From Chroococcidiopsidaceae cyanobacterium CP_BM_RX_35 (GTDB lineage: Bacteria; Cyanobacteriota; Cyanobacteriia; Cyanobacteriales; Chroococcidiopsidaceae): a stretch of 5,547 nucleotides of DNA. The stretch's first letter is position 1. Each line of letters begins with the position of its first letter. Of the stretch, positions 1 to 5,195 are shown one piece after another. The position numbers and the translations under genes are program-made. The notes below the pieces were generated by a model. It saw nothing but the letters and a program-made list of their open reading frames with translations, did no database searches and had not been told where the DNA came from. The DNA lies in NCBI GenBank assembly GCA_019242465.1, contig JAFAVL010000192.1:1-5547 (forward strand), written 5' to 3'.

Positions 1-2110
1 TGCCCGTCAAGGTAAGCTTGATCCAGTCATTGGACGGGATGATGAAATTCGGCGCACAATTCAGATTCTCTCTCGTCGTACCAAAAACAACCCTGTGTTA
101 ATTGGAGAACCCGGTGTCGGTAAAACTGCGATCGCCGAAGGGTTAGCCCAGCGGATCGTTGCCGGGGACGTACCCCAGTCGCTCAAAGATCGCAAGCTCA
201 TTGCTCTAGATATGGGAGCTTTGATTGCTGGTGCTAAATTCCGGGGTGAGTTTGAAGAGCGACTGAAAGCTGTGCTAAAAGAAGTCACCGACTCTCGCGG
301 CAACATTGTTCTCTTCATTGACGAGATTCACACAGTTGTTGGTGCTGGTGCTACCCAAGGCGCAATGGACGCCGGGAACTTGCTCAAACCAATGCTGGCA
401 CGGGGCGAACTGCGCTGTATTGGTGCCACAACTCTAGACGAGTACCGTAAGTACATTGAGAAAGATGCCGCTCTCGAACGGCGCTTCCAGCAAGTGTACG
501 TCGATCAGCCCAGCGTGGAAGATACTATCTCAATTCTGAGAGGACTAAAAGAGCGGTATGAAGTGCATCATGGTGTCAAAATCTCTGATAGTGCCCTAGT
601 CGCAGCAGCAGCGCTGTCGGCTCGGTATATCAGTGATCGCTTCTTGCCCGACAAAGCCATTGACTTGGTGGACGAAGCAGCTGCTCGGCTGAAGATGGAG
701 ATTACCTCCAAGCCGGAAGAACTTGACGAAATCGACCGCAAGATCCTGCAACTCGAAATGGAGCGGCTATCGCTGCAAAAAGAAAGCAGTCCAGCTTCTA
801 GAGAACGGTTAGAAAGACTGGAAAAAGAACTTGCCGATTTTAAAGAAGAACAGCGAGCGCTCAGTGCCCAATGGCAGTCGGAAAAAGACATCATCACCAA
901 AATTCAAACGGTTAAAGAAGAGATTGACCGAGTGAATGTTGAGATTCAACAAGCGGAACGCGATTATGACCTCAACCGGGCAGCAGAGCTGAAATACGGC
1001 AAGTTGACCGATTTGCATCGGCAACTAGAAGAAGTTGAAACCCAACTGGCTCATACCCAGACTAGCGGCAACTCCTTGCTTAGGGAAGTCGTGACCGAAG
1101 CTGATATTGCTGAGGTGATCTCCAAGTGGACGGGCATTCCCATCAGCAAACTCGTTGAAACTGAGAAAGAGAAACTATTGCACCTAGAAGATGAGCTGCA
1201 TCGTCGAGTTGTGGGGCAGGATGAAGCTGTCACGGCTGTAGCAGACGCAATTCAGCGATCGCGTGCAGGTTTAGCAGATCCGAATCGCCCCACCGCTAGC
1301 TTTATCTTCCTTGGTCCAACTGGGGTGGGTAAGACGGAACTGGCGAAGGCACTTGCCGCCTACCTCTTTGACACAGAAGAGGCATTGGTACGGATTGACA
1401 TGTCTGAATATATGGAGAAACATGCAGTTTCTCGCCTCATTGGTGCGCCACCTGGATACGTAGGTTACGACGAAGGTGGACAACTGACAGAAGCAATTCG
1501 TCGTCGCCCATATGCAGTCTTGCTGTTCGACGAAATTGAAAAAGCTCACCCAGATGTCTTCAATATTATGCTGCAAATTCTGGATGACGGTCGAGTTACC
1601 GATGCTCAGGGGCATACAGTGGACTTCAAGAACACCATCATCATTATGACCAGCAACATTGGTTCCCAGTACATTCTAGACATTGCTGGAGATGAGTCGC
1701 GGTATGATGAGATGCGTCGTCGGGTGATGGAGGCACTACGTAATAGCTTCCGTCCAGAGTTCCTCAATCGGATCGATGAGCTGATCATCTTCCATAGCTT
1801 GAATAAGCAAGAACTCAGACAAATTGTTCAGCTCCAGGTGCAGCGACTAGAACAGCGGTTGTTCGAGCGTAAGATGTCTCTTAAGATCTCTAACACTGCC
1901 CTTGACTTTTTGGCAGAAGTCGGATTTGATCCAGTCTTTGGAGCCCGTCCTTTGAAGCGAGCGATTCAGCGAGAGCTGGAAACTCCGATTGCTAAGGCAA
2001 TCTTGCGCAGCGAATTCAATGATGGGGACACCATTTTTGTGGATGTAGAAAACGAGCGTCTTGCTTTCAAGCGCTTGCCCGTCGAATTGCTAACTGCCCA
2101 ATCTAGCTAA
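1..2110 (+). CDS. clpB: ATP-dependent disaggregase ClpB (Hsp104 family), 5'-truncated by window edge
   Basis: Hexameric AAA+ chaperone that works with DnaK/DnaJ/GrpE in the cytosol to pull polypeptides out of aggregates. The frame is open from base 2, giving 702 residues. Both nucleotide-binding domains are visible: Walker A GEPGVGKT (fragment residues 35-42), Walker B LFIDEIH (about 104-110), arginine fingers in LERRF (R160/R161); then Walker A GPTGVGKT (438-445), Walker B LLFDEIE (D510/E511), sensor 1 [15 protein letters not shown], and sensor 2 GARPLKR (R649). Between them lies a full-length coiled-coil middle domain (about 239-363), which separates ClpB from ClpC/ClpA. There is no IGF/IGL-type ClpP-binding loop after MTSN, so it should act without ClpP. 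By alignment with remembered E. coli ClpB (857 aa) about 171 N-terminal residues lie outside the window, for a total near 873. The GTG at 95 is an internal codon, not the start. The C-terminal tail runs somewhat past the E. coli end. ClpB1 versus ClpB2 paralogue cannot be decided here. Confidence 0.97.
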   Translation, partial: ARQGKLDPVIGRDDEIRRTIQILSRRTKNNPVLIGEPGVGKTAIAEGLAQRIVAGDVPQSLKDRKLIALDMGALIAGAKFRGEFEERLKAVLKEVTDSRGNIVLFIDEIHTVVGAGATQGAMDAGNLLKPMLARGELRCIGATTLDEYRKYIEKDAALERRFQQVYVDQPSVEDTISILRGLKERYEVHHGVKISDSALVAAAALSARYISDRFLPDKAIDLVDEAAARLKMEITSKPEELDEIDRKILQLEMERLSLQKESSPASRERLERLEKELADFKEEQRALSAQWQSEKDIITKIQTVKEEIDRVNVEIQQAERDYDLNRAAELKYGKLTDLHRQLEEVETQLAHTQTSGNSLLREVVTEADIAEVISKWTGIPISKLVETEKEKLLHLEDELHRRVVGQDEAVTAVADAIQRSRAGLADPNRPTASFIFLGPTGVGKTELAKALAAYLFDTEEALVRIDMSEYMEKHAVSRLIGAPPGYVGYDEGGQLTEAIRRRPYAVLLFDEIEKAHPDVFNIMLQILDDGRVTDAQGHTVDFKNTIIIMTSNIGSQYILDIAGDESRYDEMRRRVMEALRNSFRPEFLNRIDELIIFHSLNKQELRQIVQLQVQRLEQRLFERKMSLKISNTALDFLAEVGFDPVFGARPLKRAIQRELETPIAKAILRSEFNDGDTIFVDVENERLAFKRLPVELLTAQSS
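128..135. repeat. HIP1 palindrome GCGATCGC (first of four)
   Basis: The highly iterated palindrome of many cyanobacterial genomes. Further copies are at 1255-1262 (in clpB), 3975-3982 and 4393-4400 (both in the flavoprotein gene). Four in 5.5 kb is far above random expectation and supports a cyanobacterial host; all four are inside genes. Confidence 0.9.
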
Positions 2111-2122
2111 TCTCTACCTCAG

Positions 2123-2154
2123 CGCCACAAATTGTGCCTACACAATCTGTGGCG
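2123..2154 (+). terminator. Rho-independent terminator of clpB, at the convergent gene junction
   Basis: The arms 2123-2136 and 2141-2154 pair at 13 of 14 positions (one A/C mismatch at 2130/2147) around the 4-nt loop CCTA, beginning 12 nt after the clpB stop. The plus strand continues with TTATTT, a short U-rich tract. On the minus strand the stop codon of the SRPBCC gene (2157-2155) abuts the stem, but the sequence following the stem in that direction is not T-rich. It is therefore clearly placed to end clpB, and may also block or end transcription from the opposite gene. Confidence 0.8.
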
Positions 2155-2715
2155 TTATTTCATACAAAGACATAGGGATTGCCGCATTGTCCGCATATTT
2201 GCTGGCAATTCTAGCTGCATTGCCTGTTGAATGAAAAGACTGGGAATGGGTACGATTGGGGTTGCCTGCACGGCGTAAGTCAGTATAGTACCGGAGTCGC
2301 AATCTTGCAGCTTGAGTACGGCAGCAAAATCTAAAAAGCTGCCTCGCTCAAGCTGGAACTGAATTTGCTGACCTAATGTCTCAAATACGTTCAGGTAGAC
2401 TTCAACTTGGGCGGTGAAAAAGAGAAAGGCTTTACGGGCAACTTGATACAGGCGCTTTCCCTCACCCCGGTGTAGCACTTCACTTTTTATGACATCGGGA
2501 AAAAATTGCACCCACCGGGGATAGTCAGTCACATGCTGCCAAGCGAGTGATCGCGCTAGTGGTAAGTACATTTGGGCAGTGACGGCACCACCCCAAGCCG
2601 AGTGGGGTCGCGTTTGCACCAAAATCTCCCCTTGCAGCAGTGCAGCTCGATCGCTCTGACTCCAAACCCAGTCTGAAACTGACTCAATCGCGCTTGACGG
2701 AGAAAATTTAGTCAT
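2155..2715 (-). CDS. SRPBCC/START-like (polyketide cyclase/dehydrase-type) protein
   Basis: Predicted soluble protein of 186 residues from the ATG at 2715. The body looks like the START-like helix-grip fold of the Polyketide_cyc/COQ10 group, which binds a hydrophobic ligand in a deep pocket: an N-terminal strand with GAVTAQMYLPLAR, then HVTDYPRWVQFFPDV (about 61-75, the typical 'LTDY..W..F.P' helix turn), a strand with IQFQLERGSFLDF (about 118-130), GTILTY (142-147), and a long C-terminal helix with LELPANMR (168-175). The ligand and process cannot be read from sequence; lipid or cofactor binding is only inferred from the fold. An in-frame GTG at 2730 would add five residues (MAETC). I prefer the ATG because the GAAGA before the GTG touches it directly and could not act as a Shine-Dalgarno site; neither start has a good one. 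No signal peptide is seen. The gene converges on clpB with 44 nt between stop codons and has its own promoter. Confidence 0.8.
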   Translation of the reverse strand: MTKFSPSSAIESVSDWVWSQSDRAALLQGEILVQTRPHSAWGGAVTAQMYLPLARSLAWQHVTDYPRWVQFFPDVIKSEVLHRGEGKRLYQVARKAFLFFTAQVEVYLNVFETLGQQIQFQLERGSFLDFAAVLKLQDCDSGTILTYAVQATPIVPIPSLFIQQAMQLELPANMRTMRQSLCLCMK

Positions 2716-2754
2716 ACAAGTTTCAGCCACTCTTCAACCAACACAAACCGGGTA

Positions 2755-2783
2755 AGTGTAAATCATTGCCCTATAACCGTCAA
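2755..2783 (-). promoter_or_regulatory. Sigma-70-type promoter for the SRPBCC gene
   Basis: Reading the minus strand, TTGACG (2783-2778; 5 of 6 to consensus) is followed after exactly 17 nt by TACACT (2760-2755; 4 of 6). The predicted transcript start near 2748 leaves a leader of about 33 nt to the ATG at 2715, or about 18 nt to the alternative GTG at 2730. The spacing and position are what a primary-sigma promoter of this gene should have; this is inferred from sequence only. Confidence 0.6.
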
Positions 2784-2876
2784 GGTAACTGTTTTTATCT
2801 ACAACTCTATCCAGAGTCTGGTAAAGGGACAATAAAACTACTGTGAAAGTTCCAAAAGCTAGGCTTGAAATGCCGT

Positions 2877-2916
2877 TACCGATATCACTCCTCACCATGC
2901 TGCACGAGTATCGGTA
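2877..2916. repeat. Inverted repeat overlapping the -10 box
   Basis: TACCGATA (2877-2884) and TATCGGTA (2909-2916) are a perfect 8-bp inverted repeat with 24 nt between the arms, centres 32 bp apart (about three helical turns). The right arm overlaps the first two bases of TATAAT. It could be a two-site operator for the small membrane protein gene. An 8-bp inverted repeat at this spacing is expected a few times by chance in a window this size, so only the location makes it notable. Confidence 0.3.
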
Positions 2917-2920
2917 TAAT
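2915..2920 (+). promoter_or_regulatory. -10 box of the small membrane protein gene
   Basis: A perfect TATAAT lies 38 nt before the preferred GTG start at 2959. The best -35 at 17-nt spacing is TCACCA (2892-2897), only 3 of 6 to consensus, so an activator may be needed. The predicted transcript start near 2927 falls at or after the TTG at 2926, which argues against that longer start. The right arm of an 8-bp inverted repeat (2909-2916) overlaps this box. Confidence 0.5.
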
Positions 2921-2946
2921 TCAGTTTGGAGCAGTGCAACTGTTGG

Positions 2947-2951
2947 AAGGA
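2947..2951 (+). promoter_or_regulatory. Shine-Dalgarno site that fixes the start of the small membrane protein
   Basis: AAGGA followed by a 7-nt spacer to the GTG at 2959. It is the only good ribosome-binding site in the leader and is the reason for choosing GTG 2959 rather than the in-frame TTG at 2926. Confidence 0.65.
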
Positions 2952-2958
2952 AAAGTCA

Positions 2959-3159
2959 GTGAGCCAATCTCCTGGGTCTAGAAGTAGTGGATTAACGCCA
3001 ATTTTTTTCATCCTGCTCGGATTCACAATCACTGTTTGGCTTTTGAGAGGCTTTGGTATTCTTACATTCATTCCAGGCGGGAGCCTCTTAGTGTTAATTC
3101 TGCTATCCGCCATTACTGGGGTTCTAAGTCGTCTACAACATCGATGGAGCCGTTTCTAA
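2959..3159 (+). CDS. Small hydrophobic protein with two predicted membrane helices, function unknown
   Basis: 66 residues from GTG 2959. A short polar N-terminus (MSQSPGSRSSG) precedes a hydrophobic helix of roughly residues 13-29. A turn containing LLRGFGIL and FIPGG follows, then a second hydrophobic stretch of about 42-57 and a basic tail (RLQHRWSRF). The charge pattern suggests both ends may face the cytoplasm, with R30 near the end of helix 1. The central RGFG...FIPGG motif resembles short conserved cyanobacterial hypothetical proteins I recall, but I cannot name a family or a function. A longer reading from TTG 2926 (77 aa, adding a Cys-containing MEQCNCWKEK segment) lacks a ribosome-binding site and would begin at the predicted transcript start. 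The gene has its own promoter and is probably monocistronic, since a hairpin overlaps its stop codon. Confidence 0.75.
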   Translation: MSQSPGSRSSGLTPIFFILLGFTITVWLLRGFGILTFIPGGSLLVLILLSAITGVLSRLQHRWSRF

Positions 3160-3192
3160 TTTGCCTCCTTCCTAGTGAGAAATAGGCAAATT
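3158..3192 (+). terminator. Possible terminator hairpin after the small membrane protein
   Basis: AATTTGCCT (3158-3166) pairs perfectly over 9 bp with AGGCAAATT (3184-3192) around a 17-nt loop, starting within the TAA stop codon. What follows (TTAACC) is only weakly T-rich and the loop is long, so termination is plausible but not certain. Confidence 0.4.
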
Positions 3193-3194
3193 TA

Positions 3195-3238
3195 ACCAAT
3201 CACCCCCAGGAGCGACGGCGTGGGGATGGGGGATTGGT
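3195..3238. repeat. G-rich inverted repeat preceding and overlapping the ChaB ORF start
   Basis: ACCAAT (3195-3200) plus CCCCC (3203-3207) pair with GGGGG (3228-3232) plus ATTGGT (3233-3238), giving 11 bp with a 2-nt bulge and a 20-nt loop. The right half carries G-runs of 2, 4, 5 and 2 (3217-3237). Its look, with GGGGATGGGGGATTGG, is that of the short C/G-rich intergenic repeats common in cyanobacteria (family resemblance from memory; copy number in the genome unknown). The TTG used as the start of the ChaB ORF (3234-3236) lies inside the right arm. Confidence 0.5.
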
Positions 3239-3542
3239 ATCCTCCAAAACATTAAAAGCAAAAAACTCTCTTGGAGAATTTATCGAAGAAATCCATACCA
3301 GTGAAACTCCACTGCCTCGTAAAAGCTCTGGTCAGATGGAAAGCCCCAGCGATTTGTCTCCTGAAGTTCGCTCCCATCTTTCAGAAGCTGCTCAAAGAAC
3401 ATTCATTGCCAACTACAACACGGCTCTAGCCGAGACTGGCGATGAAGCCAAGGCGGGACATCATGCTTGGGATGTCGTGGCTGAGCAGTTTGAGCAAGAT
3501 GAACATGGCGTTTGGTCGAAGGGTAAGGAAAAACTCATCTAG
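3234..3542 (+). CDS. ChaB-domain protein, probably a 5'-truncated remnant
   Basis: 102 residues from TTG 3234. From about residue 35 the protein matches the ChaB domain (small acidic cation-stress protein family; exact role poorly known): DLSPEVRSHLSEAAQRTF, a variable linker with acidic residues, then AGHHAWDVVAEQFEQDEHGVWSKGK, with the family's conserved late Ala-Trp and a final basic segment. The first 34 residues (including EEIHTSETPLPR) are hydrophilic and low in structure. The only in-frame start before M35 is a TTG buried in a hairpin, with the G-run touching it and no spaced Shine-Dalgarno. From memory, cyanobacteria have longer proteins with a GSP17M/DUF1269-like, glycine-rich front part followed by an 'EEIHT.E..LPR' linker and ChaB; this ORF looks like only the linker and tail of one. 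It may be a pseudogene fragment, a short standalone protein, or start at ATG 3336 with the ChaB domain alone. Confidence 0.6.
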   Translation: MVSSKTLKAKNSLGEFIEEIHTSETPLPRKSSGQMESPSDLSPEVRSHLSEAAQRTFIANYNTALAETGDEAKAGHHAWDVVAEQFEQDEHGVWSKGKEKLI

Positions 3543-3591
3543 TTGCTCAAACTTGAACAGCTTCTACTAATCAAAGGTTGTCTTGATAATT

Positions 3592-3619
3592 AGCCTCTGG
3601 AACTTCGGTGCTGGAGGCT
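3592..3619 (+). terminator. UUCG-capped hairpin between ChaB ORF and rubredoxin
   Basis: AGCCTCTGG (3592-3600) pairs with CTGGAGGCT (3611-3619): 9 bp including two G-U pairs, with a further AC/GT extension closing a cUUCGg tetraloop (3603-3608) past one A/G mismatch. It is followed by TTGTAGTATT, moderately T-rich. It lies 50 nt after the ChaB stop and 40 nt before the rubredoxin ATG. A terminator of upstream transcription is the simplest reading; a stable leader hairpin for rubredoxin is the alternative. Confidence 0.5.
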
Positions 3620-3659
3620 TGTAGTATTCAGACAGGTTATTAGTTTGGAGTCAACCAAA

Positions 3660-3818
3660 ATGCAGAAGTATGTTTGCACGGTTTGTGGATATGTATACGA
3701 TCCAGAAGAGGGCGACCCAGATGGAGGGATAGCACCAGGGACACCTTTTGAAGACATACCAGATGATTGGGTGTGTCCAACTTGCGGAGCTGCAAAAGAG
3801 GACTTTGAGCCAGAATAA
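3660..3818 (+). CDS. Rubredoxin, small soluble type
   Basis: One-electron carrier with a single Fe(Cys)4 centre. The 52-residue reading frame starts at ATG 3660 behind GGAG (3647-3650) with a 9-nt spacer. Iron ligands are in the two classic knuckles [11 protein letters not shown] (C6, C9) and WVCPTCGA (C39, C42). The aromatic core residues expected of rubredoxins are present (Y4, Y11, Y13, F30, W37), as is the [11 protein letters not shown]...[11 protein letters not shown] middle. The length equals that of free-standing rubredoxins. It lacks the C-terminal membrane helix of the longer cyanobacterial/plastid RubA involved in photosystem assembly, so it is not that protein. The composition is strongly acidic, which suits docking to basic partner surfaces. 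The natural partner is not shown; the flavoprotein gene 96 nt downstream on the same strand is a candidate by position only. No convincing promoter was found directly upstream. Confidence 0.95.
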   Translation: MQKYVCTVCGYVYDPEEGDPDGGIAPGTPFEDIPDDWVCPTCGAAKEDFEPE

Positions 3819-3914
3819 TCATAGAAAATTCTTTGTTGATGAGGCTTTGCCTGCCAGATTTCCCGTTTAGTTAACTTAGAAGTTGCGCCTGACGTTAAAT
3901 AATGGATAACTTTC

Positions 3915-5195
3915 TTGTCTTTATCACCTTTGAGGGTAGTAGTAATCGGCGGTGGAGCAGCTGGCTTCTTTGGCGCGATCGCTTGTGCCAAAACTAATCC
4001 CCTTGCCCAAGTCACTCTCCTAGAAGCCACTCGTCAACCGTTAACTAAAGTTCGTATCTCTGGTGGGGGTCGCTGCAACGTAACTCATGCTTGCTTCGAC
4101 CCCGCTAGGCTAGTGCAAAATTATCCCAGAGGGGGAAAAGCTCTTAGAGGTGCCTTTAGTCGTTTCCAAGCCTGCGATACAGTTGATTGGTTTGCTGCCC
4201 ATGGGGTGAAGCTGAAAACGGAGGCAGATGGACGGATATTTCCCACTACAGACAACTCCGCGACAATTGTGGAATGCCTAACCGCAGCAGCTGAGGCAGC
4301 TGGGGTGGAAATTTGTCTGGGGGCAGCCGTTGTCTCTGTTGTGCCACAGGCATCAGGGTTTGAGGTTGTAACGAAATTGGGAAATTGGCAATGCGATCGC
4401 CTACTCCTTGCTACTGGCAGCAGCCAGTCCGGCTACCAATTCGCCAAAGCTTTGGGTCATCAGATCGAACCTCCAGTCCCATCGCTTTTTACTTTTAATG
4501 TTTTAGACGATCGATTACGGGATCTGGCTGGAGTCAGTTTGGACTCTGTACAGCTACAGTTGTGCTTAGAGGACAAGACCAAACTAGAACAGACAGGAGC
4601 CTTGCTAGTTACTCATTGGGGTTTGAGTGGTCCAGCCGTTCTAAAGCTTTCAGCTTGGGGAGCAAGGTTGTTATACAACTGCCACTATCAAGCAACTCTA
4701 TTAATTAATTGGCTACCCCAGCTCAACCCAGAAGTTTTGCGGCAAAAATTGTTAGAGGTCAAGTCTGAGTGGTCACGAAAAGCTATCTCTACTAGTTGCC
4801 CAGTTGACTTACCGCGTCGTCTCTGGCAGTATTTAGTCGCTCGTGCAGGTGTTGGGATAGAAGATCGTTGGGCTGGGCTCTCTAACAAAATCCTGAATCA
4901 GCTGATTCAAGAACTGACTCAGAGCTGTCATCCGATTCAGGGAAAGGGTGTTTTCAAGGAAGAATTTGTGACCTGTGGCGGTGTTAATCTCAAGGAGGTC
5001 AACTTCAAGACAATGGAAAGTCGATTGACTCAAGGTCTTTACTTTGCTGGGGAAATTCTAGATATTGACGGCGTGACTGGGGGCTTTAATTTCCAGAGTG
5101 CCTGGACGACTGGTTGGTTAGCTGGTCAGGCGATGGGAGTTCTTTCTGAAGGGGGGCAGGGGGCAGAGGAGCAGAGGAGCAGTAATGAAGTTTAG
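3915..5195 (+). CDS. HI0933/YhiN-family FAD-dependent oxidoreductase
   Basis: 426-residue flavoprotein of the HI0933-like family (NAD(P)/FAD-dependent oxidoreductases; the physiological substrate is unknown for most members). The N-terminal Rossmann motif is VVVIGGGAAGFFGA (G12, G14, G17), with E37 at the end of strand 2 in place to bind the adenosine ribose of FAD. The family signature KVRISGGGRCNVTH is at about 45-58, an LLATGSSQSGY segment closes the first FAD half, and the C-terminal FAD signature GLYFAGEILDIDGVTGGFNF precedes the final helix. No membrane segment or signal is seen. The start is TTG 3915: an in-frame stop lies at 3900-3902, the next start is TTG 3930, and GGA at 3904-3906 is a weak ribosome-binding site. 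The ATG at 3902 is in another frame and ends near 3997. The last 14 residues (413-426) are encoded largely by a G-rich tandem repeat and are not part of the fold. The gene overlaps lpxD by 11 nt and may be transcribed with it. Confidence 0.9.
   Translation: MSLSPLRVVVIGGGAAGFFGAIACAKTNPLAQVTLLEATRQPLTKVRISGGGRCNVTHACFDPARLVQNYPRGGKALRGAFSRFQACDTVDWFAAHGVKLKTEADGRIFPTTDNSATIVECLTAAAEAAGVEICLGAAVVSVVPQASGFEVVTKLGNWQCDRLLLATGSSQSGYQFAKALGHQIEPPVPSLFTFNVLDDRLRDLAGVSLDSVQLQLCLEDKTKLEQTGALLVTHWGLSGPAVLKLSAWGARLLYNCHYQATLLINWLPQLNPEVLRQKLLEVKSEWSRKAISTSCPVDLPRRLWQYLVARAGVGIEDRWAGLSNKILNQLIQELTQSCHPIQGKGVFKEEFVTCGGVNLKEVNFKTMESRLTQGLYFAGEILDIDGVTGGFNFQSAWTTGWLAGQAMGVLSEGGQGAEEQRSSNEV
5151..5182 (+). 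repeat. G-rich tandem repeat ending in two AGGAGCAG units
   Basis: Units are GGGGGCAG (5152-5159), GGGGCAG (5160-5166), AGGAGCAG (5167-5174) and AGGAGCAG (5175-5182), the first preceded by an extra G at 5151. Such GGGGCAG/AGGAGCAG strings are typical cyanobacterial short tandem repeats (recognised from memory), usually between genes. Here the array is inside the 3' end of the flavoprotein gene and directly before the lpxD start codon. Confidence 0.75.
5175..5179 (+). promoter_or_regulatory. Shine-Dalgarno site of lpxD, supplied by the tandem repeat
   Basis: AGGAG lies 5 nt (CAGTA) before the lpxD ATG at 5185. A second identical AGGAG at 5167-5171, one repeat unit upstream, is 13 nt from the ATG, too far for best use. 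The site lies inside the coding sequence of the preceding flavoprotein gene, so ribosomes finishing that gene would pass over it. Confidence 0.7.

Noticed and set aside
1271..1615. Minus-strand open frames inside clpB, including this 114-codon one
   Set aside because: They are antisense to conserved AAA+ motifs and show no family features; they arise from the codon pattern of clpB.
2777..2788. 12-mer CCGTCAAGGTAA also present at 4-15
   Set aside because: One copy is ordinary clpB coding sequence; about one such 12-mer match is expected by chance in a window of this size.
2785..2803. Possible NtcA site (GTA...TAC) upstream of the small membrane protein
   Set aside because: The gap between GTA and TAC is 12 nt, not the 8 nt NtcA requires.
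2811..2821. Short palindrome CCAGAGTCTGG between the divergent promoters
   Set aside because: Five-base arms are too short to distinguish from chance, and its position relative to either promoter is not typical of an operator.
2926..2958. Longer N-terminus of the small membrane protein from TTG 2926
   Set aside because: No ribosome-binding site, and the TTG coincides with the predicted transcript start; GTG 2959 has AAGGA at a proper distance.
3585..3590. GATAAT as a -10 box for the rubredoxin gene
   Set aside because: No acceptable -35 at 16-18 nt, and the predicted transcript start would fall inside the hairpin stem at 3592-3619.
3590..4030. Minus-strand 146-codon open frame across the rubredoxin gene
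   Set aside because: It lies antisense to a clear rubredoxin and the flavoprotein start, and its translation is low-complexity with no recognisable domain.
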